DNA from: Flavobacterium tegetincola DSM 22377
Lineage (GTDB): Bacteria; Bacteroidota; Bacteroidia; Flavobacteriales; Flavobacteriaceae
Direction: 5' to 3'
DNA length: 64,000 bases
Assembly: GCF_000425485.1 (NCBI RefSeq)
Contig: NZ_AUDN01000022.1
Location: forward strand, 62,001-126,000
Shown: piece after piece, positions 32,336 through 42,525 of the stretch
Position numbering within the stretch: the stretch's first letter is position 1
Layout of the letters: every line of letters begins with the position of its first letter
Notes under the pieces: generated by a model
The model's database searches: none
What the model was told of the DNA's origin: nothing
The model's input: only the letters and a program-made list of their open reading frames with translations
Position numbers and translations under genes: made by a program

Positions 32336-35254
32336 ATGAAGCAATTTCTATATCAATTTCTTCTTATTGCATTTCTTAGTATTTGCGTTCTGATCCCTGA
32401 AAATATGTTAGGTCAGAAGCCACATACCCGAAAATTATCTTTTTTGGAAGGTCTGACTTCAGACGTGGTTTATGATTTATTTGTGGACACAGAAGGACTG
32501 TTGTATTTGGCGACGGACAAGGGATTAATGACCTACAACGGCGTTCATTTTGAGCAGTTTCAAAATCCAGAAAGTTTAGGAAGTTCCGTAACTAATATTC
32601 AGCAAGATAAAAAGGGAATTATATGGTGTAAAAATTTTGCCAATCAATTGTTTTATTTGCATGATGATGAATTGGTTGCAGATCAAAACATCGATAATCT
32701 TTTACGAAAGACAGCTAATAATTTAGTGGATTATTGCATTGCAAGTAACTCTAAATACATTTTGACCCCAACAGTTTTATATAACTACGTGGATGGAAAA
32801 TTTACAGCGCTGTACGATGTGAGTAAACGTAAAGATGAAATCCTCAACTCCATAGTCTTTGATGGAGAATCGCTTAAATTATATGTTTCGTCAAATTATT
32901 TTTTATATGTCTTTAGGAATAATATTTTAATCAAGAGAGAACCTATTATTAACAATCAAAAAGTCTTGGAGATTTATAAGGGCAAATTGTCCTACTGTAC
33001 TAAAGCCCAAGATAAAAATTGTTACATAGATGATACATTTATAACGCTCAAGATTGGCGGTATAAATAAAACGCACCTGAACCGATTGAGTGCTACAAAG
33101 GACAATCTTTGGCTTTGTACTAATAAAGGGATTTATCAGTATGACGATGAAAAGCGTTCGTTTAAAAATGGTTTTTTAAGAGACAGTCGGATTACAGATA
33201 TTGTTCAGGATTTAGAGGGAAACCATTGGATTTCAACTTTGGATGAAGGTTTGTACATGATGCCGAGTCGTAAGATGTTTGAACTGCAAGTGCCGGCAAC
33301 TAAAAAAATGAGTTACACCCGAGTCAAAAAAGGGCCAAATGGCAATTATTTTGTAGGAACTAGTGATGGTCGAGTTAGCGAAATATCACCTGCAGGAGCA
33401 AGCATCATGCAATATGAAACGAATTGGGACAATACAATAGAGTTTGTTAACTTCTGTGGAGATACACTTTTGACCAATTACGGCTTTTTTAAAATTGGAA
33501 ATTCAAAATTATTGGCTAAAGACGTTTATTTTGGGAAATATCTGGAACAAGACGCCCGTGAGAACTTTTTAATTGCTGCACCTTCTTTTGGAGGCATCAT
33601 TCCTAAAAGTTTGACAGGTCTGCCTGATTTTCCAAATAAGAATAATAAATATAAGGTCATAAGGTACGGAACCAAAAACACTCAAACCATTGTATTTAGA
33701 AATAAGCGATCAAAATCTGTTTTATACCAACCTTTGGATCAGGAATATTATTACGGATTTATTGATGGATTATTTGTCTATGATTTAAAGGGAAACGAAA
33801 CAGAAATTAGAACCAATAATAATGAAGCCATCATTGCAGCGGACATGCTTGTAAATGAGGATGGATCGGTTTGGGTAGCCACTTCTCAGCGGGGTGTTTT
33901 TCTGCTAAAAGACAAGAAAATCGTTACACATTTATCCAATAAAAATGGTCTTTCGGACAATTACTGTCGGCGAATTGTCAAAGAAGGCGATCGTTTGTGG
34001 GTTGTTACTGAATCAGGTTTAGATTACTATGATGGCAAAACAAATCGGATAAAAAATGCGCAGCTCAACTTGTGTCTTAAAGGTGTTACTATCAATGACG
34101 TAGCAGTGTTGCAGCAGATTGTTGCCATCGCTACAAATAAAGGTATATTCTATTTTGACAAATCAATTTTAGAGCAAGTTGTACTTCCAAATTTTAGTTT
34201 TACTCATTTTTTGGTAAACAATAAAGAGGTAAATGTAAAAAAACATCGGATCTTAGATTTTGACGAGAACAACATTAACATCAAGTTCAATACTATTCAC
34301 TATAAAAGTTTAGGAAATTATAAGTACCGATATCGTTTAAAAGGCTTGGAAGACAAGTGGTACAATTCTTCTTCATCCGCTAAAAACATTAATTTTCTGG
34401 CGCTCAAGCCAGGTGAATATAAATTTCAAATCAACATCAAGATTGGCGAACGATACACACCGATACAAGAGATTGAATTTGAAATCGGAAAACCTTTTTG
34501 GCTACGCATTTGGTTTCAAACCGTTTCCGTAGTATTCATTTTGGCATTGATGTATCTAATTTACCGTTGGACGGAAGTAAAAACGCGACGTAGTGAGGAA
34601 TTAAAGGAACAGTTGGCTTTATCTCAATTGACGGCATTACGTGCTCAAATGAATCCGCATTTTATTTTTAATGTTTTGAATGCAGTTCAGGGATTGATTT
34701 ATAGCAATCAAAAAAGTAAAGCTAGTGATTACCTTGGAAAATTTTCAGATTTGATGCGCAAAATTTTAGACACGTCAGATAAAAATGAGGTCACAATTGA
34801 GAAGGAATTTGAAACCATTGATCTCTACGTTTCTTTAGAGAAAGCACGTTTTGAAGACGATTTTGAATACAATATTGCGTTTCCAGAAAACATCGACTTG
34901 AGTAATTATACTATCCCGTCAATGATCATTCAACCCTTTGTAGAAAACGCGATTAAGCATGGATTGATGCATAAAATGGGACATAAAATGTTGGACATCC
35001 GGGTGGAATTGTTGGAAGACGTGTGGTGTTTTACTATTGATGACAATGGAATTGGTAGGAAAGCTTCAGAGATTATCAATCAGAAAATTAAAAAACACAT
35101 CTCATTTGCCACAAAAGCGATCGACAATAGGGTAAAGTTGATCAGTAAAATTGCTGAAATCACTATAGATATTGAAATAATTGATAAAAAAACAAGTACG
35201 GACGATTCCTCGGGAACACGAATTAAGATCTATATTCCGAATGTAAATAAGTAA
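32336..35254 (+). CDS. LytS-type sensor histidine kinase with beta-propeller sensor
   Basis: A 972-residue membrane kinase. Signal peptide, then a large extracytoplasmic sensor made of two-component-regulator propeller repeats (DLFVDTEGLLYLATDKGLM, DLEGNHWISTLDEGLYM, NEDGSVWVATSQRGVFLL, GDRLWVVTESGLDYYDG), and a Y_Y_Y-type domain (YRYRLKGLEDKWYN, LKPGEYKFQI). One transmembrane helix near 725-745. Cytoplasmic His_kinase domain with QMNPHFIFN, phosphoacceptor His775, then HATPase (QPFVENAIKHG). It pairs with the LytTR regulator 82 bases downstream. The large propeller suggests a sugar or glycan ligand by analogy. Confidence 0.92.
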   Translation: MKQFLYQFLLIAFLSICVLIPENMLGQKPHTRKLSFLEGLTSDVVYDLFVDTEGLLYLATDKGLMTYNGVHFEQFQNPESLGSSVTNIQQDKKGIIWCKNFANQLFYLHDDELVADQNIDNLLRKTANNLVDYCIASNSKYILTPTVLYNYVDGKFTALYDVSKRKDEILNSIVFDGESLKLYVSSNYFLYVFRNNILIKREPIINNQKVLEIYKGKLSYCTKAQDKNCYIDDTFITLKIGGINKTHLNRLSATKDNLWLCTNKGIYQYDDEKRSFKNGFLRDSRITDIVQDLEGNHWISTLDEGLYMMPSRKMFELQVPATKKMSYTRVKKGPNGNYFVGTSDGRVSEISPAGASIMQYETNWDNTIEFVNFCGDTLLTNYGFFKIGNSKLLAKDVYFGKYLEQDARENFLIAAPSFGGIIPKSLTGLPDFPNKNNKYKVIRYGTKNTQTIVFRNKRSKSVLYQPLDQEYYYGFIDGLFVYDLKGNETEIRTNNNEAIIAADMLVNEDGSVWVATSQRGVFLLKDKKIVTHLSNKNGLSDNYCRRIVKEGDRLWVVTESGLDYYDGKTNRIKNAQLNLCLKGVTINDVAVLQQIVAIATNKGIFYFDKSILEQVVLPNFSFTHFLVNNKEVNVKKHRILDFDENNINIKFNTIHYKSLGNYKYRYRLKGLEDKWYNSSSSAKNINFLALKPGEYKFQINIKIGERYTPIQEIEFEIGKPFWLRIWFQTVSVVFILALMYLIYRWTEVKTRRSEELKEQLALSQLTALRAQMNPHFIFNVLNAVQGLIYSNQKSKASDYLGKFSDLMRKILDTSDKNEVTIEKEFETIDLYVSLEKARFEDDFEYNIAFPENIDLSNYTIPSMIIQPFVENAIKHGLMHKMGHKMLDIRVELLEDVWCFTIDDNGIGRKASEIINQKIKKHISFATKAIDNRVKLISKIAEITIDIEIIDKKTSTDDSSGTRIKIYIPNVNK

Positions 35255-35336
35255 AAAATATAAATTTTATCAGAGGTTTCTCTTAAATTATTCGTAATAT
35301 AGTACACTTAAAAGCACACTTAAAGCCAAAACCTGT

Positions 35337-36083
35337 ATGAAAGCTATTATCGTAGACGACGAATTAAATGCACGACTTTCCTTGCGAGGAATTTTAGAGG
35401 AAAACTTTCCAAATATTATAATTGTCGCAGAAAGTAAGGATGTGCCTTCAGCGGTAACGGCTATTCATCAGTGTAAGCCGGATTTGGTTTTTCTCGACAT
35501 TTCGATGCCAGGATACTCTGGTTTGGAATTGCTAAAGTTTTTTGACGAAAGTCAGATTAATTTTAAAATCATTTTTGTAACCGCCTTTAGCGAATATGCC
35601 ATAAATGCCTTTGAACTTTCGGCTGTAGGCTACATCTTAAAACCTGTTCGTATTGACGCACTTGAAAAAGCGCTGCATAAAGTAATTATGGATAATGATA
35701 ATGATTTGGAAAAACTAAAAACGCTCCAAACCAATATGGAAAGTCCGCTTGATAAAAAGGTGGCTTTAAATACCGGAGATGGAATTACCTTTTTGGAGTT
35801 GCACAACATTCTTTATTTGAAGGCAGACGGCTCGTACACGCATTTCTATACCACAGACCGACATCGAATTACCGTTGCAAAGAAAATTTCGGACTTTGAA
35901 CGGCTTGAAGCAATGGGTAATTTTCTACGCATTCATCGCAGTCATATTGTGAATTTATGTCGAATCCAAAAGATTTTAAAGCAAGACGGTGGCATGGTGA
36001 TTATGGAAAATGGTGATACACTTTCAATTTCGGCTGAGCGAAAAAATGGTCTTTATAAGAAGTTTGAAGATTTTAAACTTTAG
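35337..36083 (+). CDS. LytTR family response regulator
   Basis: A 248-residue regulator. Receiver domain with phosphoacceptor Asp54 (DLVFLDISMPGYSGLEL), T and K conserved (FVTAFSEYAINAF, GYILKPVRIDALEKA). LytTR DNA-binding domain about 140-245 (DGITFLELHNILYLKADGSYTHFY, FLRIHRSHIVNL). Forms a two-component system with the upstream LytS-type kinase. Regulon unknown. Confidence 0.94.
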   Translation: MKAIIVDDELNARLSLRGILEENFPNIIIVAESKDVPSAVTAIHQCKPDLVFLDISMPGYSGLELLKFFDESQINFKIIFVTAFSEYAINAFELSAVGYILKPVRIDALEKALHKVIMDNDNDLEKLKTLQTNMESPLDKKVALNTGDGITFLELHNILYLKADGSYTHFYTTDRHRITVAKKISDFERLEAMGNFLRIHRSHIVNLCRIQKILKQDGGMVIMENGDTLSISAERKNGLYKKFEDFKL

Positions 36084-36170
36084 GTTTCAGCTTTCTTCAG
36101 TCGTTAAATTTTTCGTAATTAATAAAAGTTGAAGAGTGTTAATTTGTTCTTTTGCTAAAAATAGAATCAA

Positions 36171-37403
36171 ATGTTTCGTTGGATATTCTTCATTATCATT
36201 GTTGCTTTTATAGAAATTTATGCTTTTCAAGCTTTTAAAACCTTGATAAAAACCAGGTGGATCTTGGTGGCATATGAAATTTTAAGTGCTGCCCTTGTCA
36301 TTTATTTTATTTGGTCGCTCTCGCAATTTGACCGAACTGTTGGACAAAATAAGCAATCGCTTTTTACCTTCGGGTTGCTTCTGATTGTCTATGTGCCCAA
36401 AATGTTCTTGATGATTATTATGTTTGGTGAGGATTTATTCAGAATCATTCGTGGAATTACCAATTATTTTGTTGAGTATGATAATTCGGGCAGTTACTTG
36501 CCAGATCGTAGGAAATTTGTCAGTCAGATTGCCTTAGTAGTTGCTGCAATTCCATTTGCGTCCTTGATTTATGGTATTTTTGAAGGGAAATATAATTTTA
36601 AAGTAATCAAGCAGCAAGTATTTTTTCCAGATCTACCAGATGCCTTTGATGGATTTAAGGTAACTCAGATTTCTGATATCCACAGCGGAAGCTTTGACAA
36701 TCCTGAAAAAATACAGTATGCAATTGACTTAATCAATCAGCAAGAAACCGATTTAATTTTATTTACGGGAGATATTGTCAATACTCATGCAACTGAAATG
36801 GATCCATGGATTGAGACCTTTAAAGGAATTCGTACGCCTGAATTTGGTAAATATTCGGTCTTGGGGAATCATGATTATGGCGAATACATAACATGGCCTT
36901 CTAAAAAGCAGAAAGACGATAATTTTGAAGCAATTAAAGATTTACATCAGCAAATTGATTTTAAGTTATTACTTAACGAGCATACTTTTATTGAAAAAGA
37001 CAACCAACGCATAGCATTAGTTGGTGTGGAGAATTGGGGCAAAAATTTCAAACAAGCTGGGGATTTGCGCAAAGCTTCTGAAGGTTTAACGGCTCAGGAT
37101 TTTAAAATCTTGATGAGTCACGATCCTTCACATTGGGAATATCAAGTAAAAGAAGATGAAAAACATTTTCAGTTGACACTTGCAGGTCATACGCATGGCA
37201 TGCAATTTGGTATTGAAATTCCAGGATTTTTTAAATGGAGTCCTGTTCAATATGTATACAAACAATGGGCCGGTTTATATGAAAATGTAGGTCGTTATGT
37301 CTATGTAAATCGTGGTTTTGGCTTCCATGCTTATCCCGGTAGAGTAGGAATTATGCCCGAAATAACAGTTCTTGAACTAAAAAAAGGCGCAAGTGTCGCA
37401 TAA
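36171..37403 (+). CDS. membrane metallophosphoesterase (YkuE-like)
   Basis: A 410-residue protein with about four N-terminal helices (to residue ~145) and a C-terminal calcineurin-like phosphoesterase domain: ISDIHSG, FTGDIVNT, VLGNHDYG, LMSHDPSHW and LAGHTHGMQFG supply the di-metal ligands. Family members act on phosphodiesters or phospholipids at the membrane. Transcribed in the same direction as the two-component genes but with its own gap. Substrate unknown. Confidence 0.88.
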   Translation: MFRWIFFIIIVAFIEIYAFQAFKTLIKTRWILVAYEILSAALVIYFIWSLSQFDRTVGQNKQSLFTFGLLLIVYVPKMFLMIIMFGEDLFRIIRGITNYFVEYDNSGSYLPDRRKFVSQIALVVAAIPFASLIYGIFEGKYNFKVIKQQVFFPDLPDAFDGFKVTQISDIHSGSFDNPEKIQYAIDLINQQETDLILFTGDIVNTHATEMDPWIETFKGIRTPEFGKYSVLGNHDYGEYITWPSKKQKDDNFEAIKDLHQQIDFKLLLNEHTFIEKDNQRIALVGVENWGKNFKQAGDLRKASEGLTAQDFKILMSHDPSHWEYQVKEDEKHFQLTLAGHTHGMQFGIEIPGFFKWSPVQYVYKQWAGLYENVGRYVYVNRGFGFHAYPGRVGIMPEITVLELKKGASVA

Positions 37404-37456
37404 TTCGTTAAAAACAGTACATTTGTAATTGTACACTAAAGTAAATTTTCAGTTTT

Positions 37457-37756
37457 ATGTCAAAATTTGGAGAATTAATTAACGCAGAGATCCCCGTTTT
37501 AATCGATTTCTATACCGAGTGGAATGAGCAATCCATTGCCATGCATGAAGTAATTCGTGATGTTGCCGCTGCTTTAGGCGATAAAGCTAAGGTTATAAAA
37601 ATTGATGTGGATAAAAACCAAGAACTCGCCGATGCGTTGCGAATTAAAGGAGTTCCTACATTGATGATTTATAAGTCAGGGCAAATGGTTTGGCGTCAAG
37701 CCGGCGAATTAGATGCAAATTCTATCATTACTTTGGTTCAGGAGCAAGTTCAATAG
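37457..37756 (+). CDS. thioredoxin-like protein lacking the CxxC active site
   Basis: A 99-residue thioredoxin fold. FYTEWNEQSIAMHEV occupies the place of the WCGPC active site and contains no Cys, while the cis-proline loop KGVPTLMIYKSG is conserved. It therefore cannot do thiol-disulfide exchange and is more likely a binding or structural protein. Length is typical for a small Trx. It follows the phosphoesterase and its 3' end overlaps the convergent deacetylase gene by 29 bases. Confidence 0.87.
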   Translation: MSKFGELINAEIPVLIDFYTEWNEQSIAMHEVIRDVAAALGDKAKVIKIDVDKNQELADALRIKGVPTLMIYKSGQMVWRQAGELDANSIITLVQEQVQ

Positions 37757-38393
37757 CTTTCATCTTATATCCATTTTCTTGCAAGTAGGCTAGAGTTTGA
37801 GGCAATACATGTTTCAGGTTTCTGGACGCTTTGATGCTGTCGTGGAAAATGATGATGCTTCCAGGTTGAATGTTTTTCAATACATTTTCTGCACACTTTT
37901 CTGGAGAAATGTTGGTGTCAAAATCAGCACTCAGAATATCCCACATGATTACTTTGTAATTTTTTTCCTTGAGAAACTTGTATTGTTTCCAAGTCAATTT
38001 GCCGTAAGGCGGACGAAAAAGCTTTTGTTTCTCCGCACTATTCGGGCTCAATTCTCTTATTACATCCGCACACATTTCTATATTTAGTTGGTACACATCG
38101 TTTGTGGTATGCCAGCCATTCATATGGTTGTACGTATGGTTGCCAATGGAGTGTCCCGCCTTCTGTACACTTTTAAATAATTCTGGATGTTGCTGAATAT
38201 TCTCTCCAATACAGAAGAATGTTGCTTTAGCATTGTATTTTGCTAAAATAGCTAAAGTCCAATCGGTTATTTCAGGAATAGGTCCATCATCAAAGGTCAA
38301 GTAAACCACTTTTTCGGAAGTAGCAAAAGACCAGGTAAATCCGGAAAAAAGGGTCTTAACCAGCCAATGCGTCTTTATCCAATAGAATTTCAT
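37728..38393 (-). CDS. polysaccharide deacetylase family protein
   Basis: A 221-residue NodB-type carbohydrate esterase family 4 domain. LTFDDGPIPEITDW (catalytic base and metal Asp), HSIGNHTYNH (metal His), FRPPYGKLTW, LSADFDT and IIIFHDS follow in the standard order. It removes N-acetyl groups from peptidoglycan or other polysaccharide. A short N-terminal stretch (WIKTHWLVKTLF) may act as an export signal or anchor. Downstream of the DUF2723 gene, separated by a terminator. Confidence 0.9.
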   Translation of the reverse strand: MKFYWIKTHWLVKTLFSGFTWSFATSEKVVYLTFDDGPIPEITDWTLAILAKYNAKATFFCIGENIQQHPELFKSVQKAGHSIGNHTYNHMNGWHTTNDVYQLNIEMCADVIRELSPNSAEKQKLFRPPYGKLTWKQYKFLKEKNYKVIMWDILSADFDTNISPEKCAENVLKNIQPGSIIIFHDSIKASRNLKHVLPQTLAYLQENGYKMKAIELAPEPK

Positions 38394-38416
38394 CGTACTT
38401 AGCGTTTTTGTAAAGA

Positions 38417-38452
38417 TAAAAAAAAGCAGCTACCGTTGCCAGTGCTGCTTTT
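38417..38452 (-). terminator. terminator of the DUF2723 gene
   Basis: Stem AAAAGCAGC/GCTGCTTTT with a 13-nt loop and T run on the minus strand. Confidence 0.85.
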
Positions 38453-38474
38453 ATAAATATACTAAAAAATGGGT

Positions 38475-41400
38475 TTATTCATTGTCCCTTTTAAATCGGG
38501 AGAACATTTTGTTATAGGTGTTAAATGAAGATTTATTTTGCTCATAAAATGCTGCATCACCTCTGTCTTTCATTACAGAAAGTAAATCTCTGTAGCGTTC
38601 AATATCAGTAACGATTTCAATGTATAAGTCCATTTGCTCGTTGGCTTTCAAAGTATTATAATATTTTAGATTCTCTTGGTATTTACCAATCAATTGTGTC
38701 AATATTTTTCTCGCCTTTTCTTTTTCGCCTAACTCGTAATATCCAGCTGCAAACGGTTCTAGCATAGTGTAATAACCAAAATACTCCAATGGCATCTTTT
38801 GCATTGCTAAATCTATCACTTTTTTTGCTTTTTCATTTTTACCTTCGTTAATCAACTGCTCCATCAATCGAGCAAGATTGGTACGGTAGGTAATGCTGTT
38901 TTTGCGGGTTTCTGTATCGTGGTAAATCGTACTGCTTCCGCTATTTCCCCAATCCCATTTCATTACAATGTCATACATTTTATCAGAATCAATCTGTCCC
39001 ATATCTAATGGACTTGGTGCTTCAGATAGTGCATTCTTAACTGGAACTAATTTATAGACCATTCCATCCAATTGCAGATAATCTTTCATCCATAGGTAGT
39101 CGTCATCGCCAAAACTTCCTCCAGTGAAGTAAATAGGGCGTTTCCAATTATTATTGGCTACAATGTCCAACATCATTAATCGATTTTTGTACAATGCCTG
39201 ACCTTTTATATCCAAATCGATGTAAGGAACAATGGAGTCATGAAACTGAGGTGATACTACCTTGTTTGCGATAATAGTTTCCTTATTTACTGGAATTCGC
39301 AATTTATTGGTAGGGAAAAAGTGGATTTTCTGACCCGTTTCCGATGAAAGAATTGTTCTTGGGTCGTCATCAGCAATGAATTTAATAAATGCTTTTAAAT
39401 CCCAACGTTCTTCTGTCAATGGTTTATGAATAGTGTAATCCAATTTATCGCCCACATATTGATTGTGAGAAAAGGATATTGGTAAAGGCTCGGATTCATA
39501 GGCTTTTGCTTTCATTTGATCAATATACCAATCGGTCATAAACAAACTTGTGTTTACAATTCGAACGTCTGTTCTAAACTCTTCAATTTCTTGAGCATAC
39601 CAAAGCGGGAACGTATCGTTATCTCCAATGGTAAACAAGATGGCATTGGGTTCACAAGAACTCAAATAGGCTTTTGCCATTGCCAAGGCAGTGTATTTTC
39701 CAGAACGGTCGTGATCGTCCCAGTTTTCTGATGCCATTAAAACAGGTGCCGCAAGAAGTGATAGTGCAATTACTATTGGACCAGCAATTTTGGGCTGTAG
39801 CCAATTTTTGACGGTCTCATATAACGCGTAAACACCAAATCCAATCCATATGGCAAAGATGTAGAATGAACCAACCAAGGCATAATCTCGCTCACGCGGT
39901 TCAAAAGGTCGTTCGTTCAAATAAATTTTAAGGATTAGTCCAGTAAATAGAAATAGAACTAATAGTACGTAGAAACTCTTTAAGTCTTTATTTGCGTGGT
40001 AAATTAATCCCAATAGTCCAAGAAGAAATGGAAGTGCATAATACAGGTTGCGACCTTTATTATTCTCAATATCGGATGGAAGGTTGCTTTGCGATCCCAA
40101 TCGACTTTCGTCAAATATTTTGATACCCGTCATCCAATTTCCGTCCATATTGTCATACTTTCCTTGATTGTCACTTTGTCTTCCGGCAAAGTTCCATAAT
40201 AAGTAGCGCATGTACATGTATCCAAATTGATACTCAACCATGAAGCTTAAATTGTCTCCCATCGAAGGTTTTTCGATAATAAGATATTCGCTGTACGCTT
40301 TTAGAAATTTATTATAACCGTCCATGTCAATCTGACCTTGATTGTAAGCGCCAGTAAACTCATTTACAATCTGAACCAGTTGTTTTTCTTGTGCGTATTC
40401 TGGATTCAATCTAAACTTTACGGGTTTGGTAAAACTCATATAATTTGCAGCATGATCGGGACTCCACATTCTAGGCAAAATAGATTTTTGATTGTCGTCA
40501 CTATTTTGAACAGCATTTTTGTAATTGTTTACAATTTCATATTTGCCTGATTTATAGTTTCTTTCGTAATTTGGGGCTTTGTCTAAATATGGATTTTCAG
40601 CATCTAAACCTGCATATATATCAGTAAATTGTGGTCCGTAAAACAAAGGATTTACACCGTATTGTTCTCTATTGTAATAGGCTAAAACTTCACGAGCATC
40701 CGAAGGTCTATTTTCATTAATAACAACATTTGCATTTGCGCGAATGGGTAGCATCATCCAAGTAGAAAAGCCAATTAAAATAAACAGAATGCTTAAAAGC
40801 AACGTATTTAATTTTATTTGATTGTTTTTTCGGGTATAGTTTAGTCCATAATAGAAAAAGGCAATTAACAAAACGGTTACAAAAATGGTTCCCGAATCAA
40901 AGGGCAAACCAATATTATTAACCATAAAGACTTCGGTTTCTCCGAAAAACCCCATTGTCAGAGGTAGTAATAACTTGAATATAAATAGCAAGATAAACAC
41001 TACAACGATATTGGCAATAATAAAATTCTTTACAGTAATGGTTTTGTAATGCTTAAAATAATACAAAAAGCCAATGGAAGGAATGGTTAGCAACGCCATA
41101 AAGTGAACACCGAACGAAAGTCCGATTACTAATGAGATGATAAGCAACCAGCGGTTTCCTTTTGGTTTGTCCATATCTTGTTCCCAACGTAATCCAAGCC
41201 AAAATAATGCAGCTATAAACAATGAAGCCATTGCATAAACTTCTGCTTCTACAGCATTATACCAGAAGCTATCTGAAAAAGTAAAGGCTAAAGATGCGAC
41301 AAAAGAACTCCCTAAAATGGCAATGGAATTGTCCTTGTCAACCGTAGAAAATTGAGAAATGAGTTTTTTTAATAACATCGACGTCGACCAAAACATAAAC

Positions 41401-41678
41401 AGTATCGTAAAGGCGCTAGAAAAAACCGACATCATATTAACCATCAATGCTACTTGAGATTTGTCTAATGCAAACATCGCAAAGAACGCGCCAATCATTT
41501 GAAATAAAGGTGCTCCTGGAGGATGTCCTACTTCTAATTTGGCTGCTGTTGAAATGTATTCTCCACAATCCCAAAAGCTTAAAGTGGGTTCTACAGTTAA
41601 TGAGTAGGTTACAAGAGCAATGGCAAATGCAAGCCAACCCATTATTGTGTTCCACTTTTTGAAGTTAAATGCCGTCAT
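38475..41678 (-). CDS. DUF2723 membrane protein (glycosyltransferase-like) with TPR tail
   Basis: A 1067-residue protein. The N-terminal ~330 residues have many transmembrane helices (SLTVEPTLSFWDCGEYIS, KLEVGHPPGAPLFQMIGAFF with an acidic residue in the first loop) resembling the PMT/GT-C glycosyltransferase fold, the DUF2723 signature. A second membrane block lies at ~545-650. The C-terminal ~400 residues are soluble (FTIGDNDTFPLWYAQE) and end in TPR-like helices (AKKVIDLAMQKMP, YYELGEKEKARKIL). Such proteins are thought to glycosylate surface or exported proteins. Substrate unknown; ends with its own terminator. Confidence 0.8.
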   Translation of the reverse strand: MTAFNFKKWNTIMGWLAFAIALVTYSLTVEPTLSFWDCGEYISTAAKLEVGHPPGAPLFQMIGAFFAMFALDKSQVALMVNMMSVFSSAFTILFMFWSTSMLLKKLISQFSTVDKDNSIAILGSSFVASLAFTFSDSFWYNAVEAEVYAMASLFIAALFWLGLRWEQDMDKPKGNRWLLIISLVIGLSFGVHFMALLTIPSIGFLYYFKHYKTITVKNFIIANIVVVFILLFIFKLLLPLTMGFFGETEVFMVNNIGLPFDSGTIFVTVLLIAFFYYGLNYTRKNNQIKLNTLLLSILFILIGFSTWMMLPIRANANVVINENRPSDAREVLAYYNREQYGVNPLFYGPQFTDIYAGLDAENPYLDKAPNYERNYKSGKYEIVNNYKNAVQNSDDNQKSILPRMWSPDHAANYMSFTKPVKFRLNPEYAQEKQLVQIVNEFTGAYNQGQIDMDGYNKFLKAYSEYLIIEKPSMGDNLSFMVEYQFGYMYMRYLLWNFAGRQSDNQGKYDNMDGNWMTGIKIFDESRLGSQSNLPSDIENNKGRNLYYALPFLLGLLGLIYHANKDLKSFYVLLVLFLFTGLILKIYLNERPFEPRERDYALVGSFYIFAIWIGFGVYALYETVKNWLQPKIAGPIVIALSLLAAPVLMASENWDDHDRSGKYTALAMAKAYLSSCEPNAILFTIGDNDTFPLWYAQEIEEFRTDVRIVNTSLFMTDWYIDQMKAKAYESEPLPISFSHNQYVGDKLDYTIHKPLTEERWDLKAFIKFIADDDPRTILSSETGQKIHFFPTNKLRIPVNKETIIANKVVSPQFHDSIVPYIDLDIKGQALYKNRLMMLDIVANNNWKRPIYFTGGSFGDDDYLWMKDYLQLDGMVYKLVPVKNALSEAPSPLDMGQIDSDKMYDIVMKWDWGNSGSSTIYHDTETRKNSITYRTNLARLMEQLINEGKNEKAKKVIDLAMQKMPLEYFGYYTMLEPFAAGYYELGEKEKARKILTQLIGKYQENLKYYNTLKANEQMDLYIEIVTDIERYRDLLSVMKDRGDAAFYEQNKSSFNTYNKMFSRFKRDNE

Positions 41679-41778
41679 AATGTCGTACGATTTAGGTTTA
41701 AAATTTCAGTTACAAAGAAAATGTTTTTTTGCTTAAGGAAATGGTAAAAATAAATTTTTAATTTTTTTTGCTAAAAAG

Positions 41779-41809
41779 TTTGGTTGATTGCTTTTTTGTG
41801 CTAAATTTG
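41779..41809 (+). promoter_or_regulatory. promoter of tRNA-Gln
   Basis: TTTG (41779-41782), 19-base spacer, TAAATTTG (41802-41809); one of the best -33/-7 pairs in the window. Confidence 0.6.
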
Positions 41810-41827
41810 CACTCGCAATAAGCAAGC

Positions 41828-41898
41828 TGGTCTATGGTGTAATGGTAACACAACTGTTTTTGGTGCAGTCTTTCTAGGTTCGAGTCCTAGTAGACCAA
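41828..41898 (+). tRNA. tRNA-Gln (TTG)
   Basis: Acceptor TGGTCTA/TAGACCA with the U1-A72 pair typical of Gln tRNAs, anticodon stem ACTGT/GCAGT with loop TTTTGGT giving anticodon TTG, T arm CTAGG/CCTAG, discriminator A, no encoded CCA. Flanked by a strong promoter and a terminator. Confidence 0.95.
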
Positions 41899-41903
41899 CT
41901 TTT

Positions 41904-41952
41904 AAAAGTCTATAAGATGTTGAAAATTCAACTGATTATAGACTTTTTTTTT
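41904..41952 (+). terminator. terminator of tRNA-Gln
   Basis: Twelve-base-pair stem AAAAGTCTATAA/TTATAGACTTTT with a 20-nt loop and a T run. Confidence 0.88.
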
Positions 41953-42420
41953 GTTCATTATTTTCTGACTTATTTGAAAGCGCTGTATTTTTAAATTATT
42001 TACGCACAGTTGAAGTAGGTTTTTTGTCGGATTGCAATTCGTTCAGGTCAACTTAGATCTTAAAGGTCTAATAAAAAATATCATGGATGGCTTCACATTT
42101 AAAGGAGAAAAAGTAGGAGTAATGTTAGTGCGCATAAATATCCCAATAATGTTCAAAGGTGTACTTTAGTTATATTCTGATGCATTTCAATTGAAAAAGG
42201 TTTTATTTTGAATACTACGTCGTTTTGGTAAAATGCATTTGGAGGAAAGCTGGGTAATTAGGCTGTGCGTGATTTATGACGCTTAGAATATACGGTTTAG
42301 TTAATTGTAAGTAGTATTGGATTGCTATTTTAATTTAAGTAGTCGGAAGATGCTTCTTCGTGTCGTGTTTTAAATTATTTTGGTAATCTTGATTTAGTAA
42401 GTCTTATTCAAGATTGTAAA
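41953..42420. other. long intergenic region, no gene recognised
   Basis: The 574-base gap between tRNA-Gln and uspA is AT-rich. Only short frames occur (a 28-codon ATG frame at 42083 without recognisable features). The uspA terminator is at the right end. I see no conserved RNA motif. Confidence 0.5.
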
Positions 42421-42423
42421 ATG

Positions 42424-42461
42424 AAAAAGGAGTAAAACCTTTTCAGATAATACTCCTTTTT
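42424..42461 (-). terminator. terminator of the UspA gene
   Basis: Eleven-base-pair stem AAAAAGGAGTA/TACTCCTTTTT; T run on the minus strand. Confidence 0.75.
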
Positions 42462-42525
42462 ATATAAACTACAATTGCAAGTCCTGAAAGATCTAAGTTT
42501 AATCTTGAAATTGTTGCGGATTCGT

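Noticed and set aside
42083..42169. Short ATG frame in the 574-base gap before uspA
   Set aside because: Twenty-eight codons, no promoter, terminator or motif pattern; likely chance.
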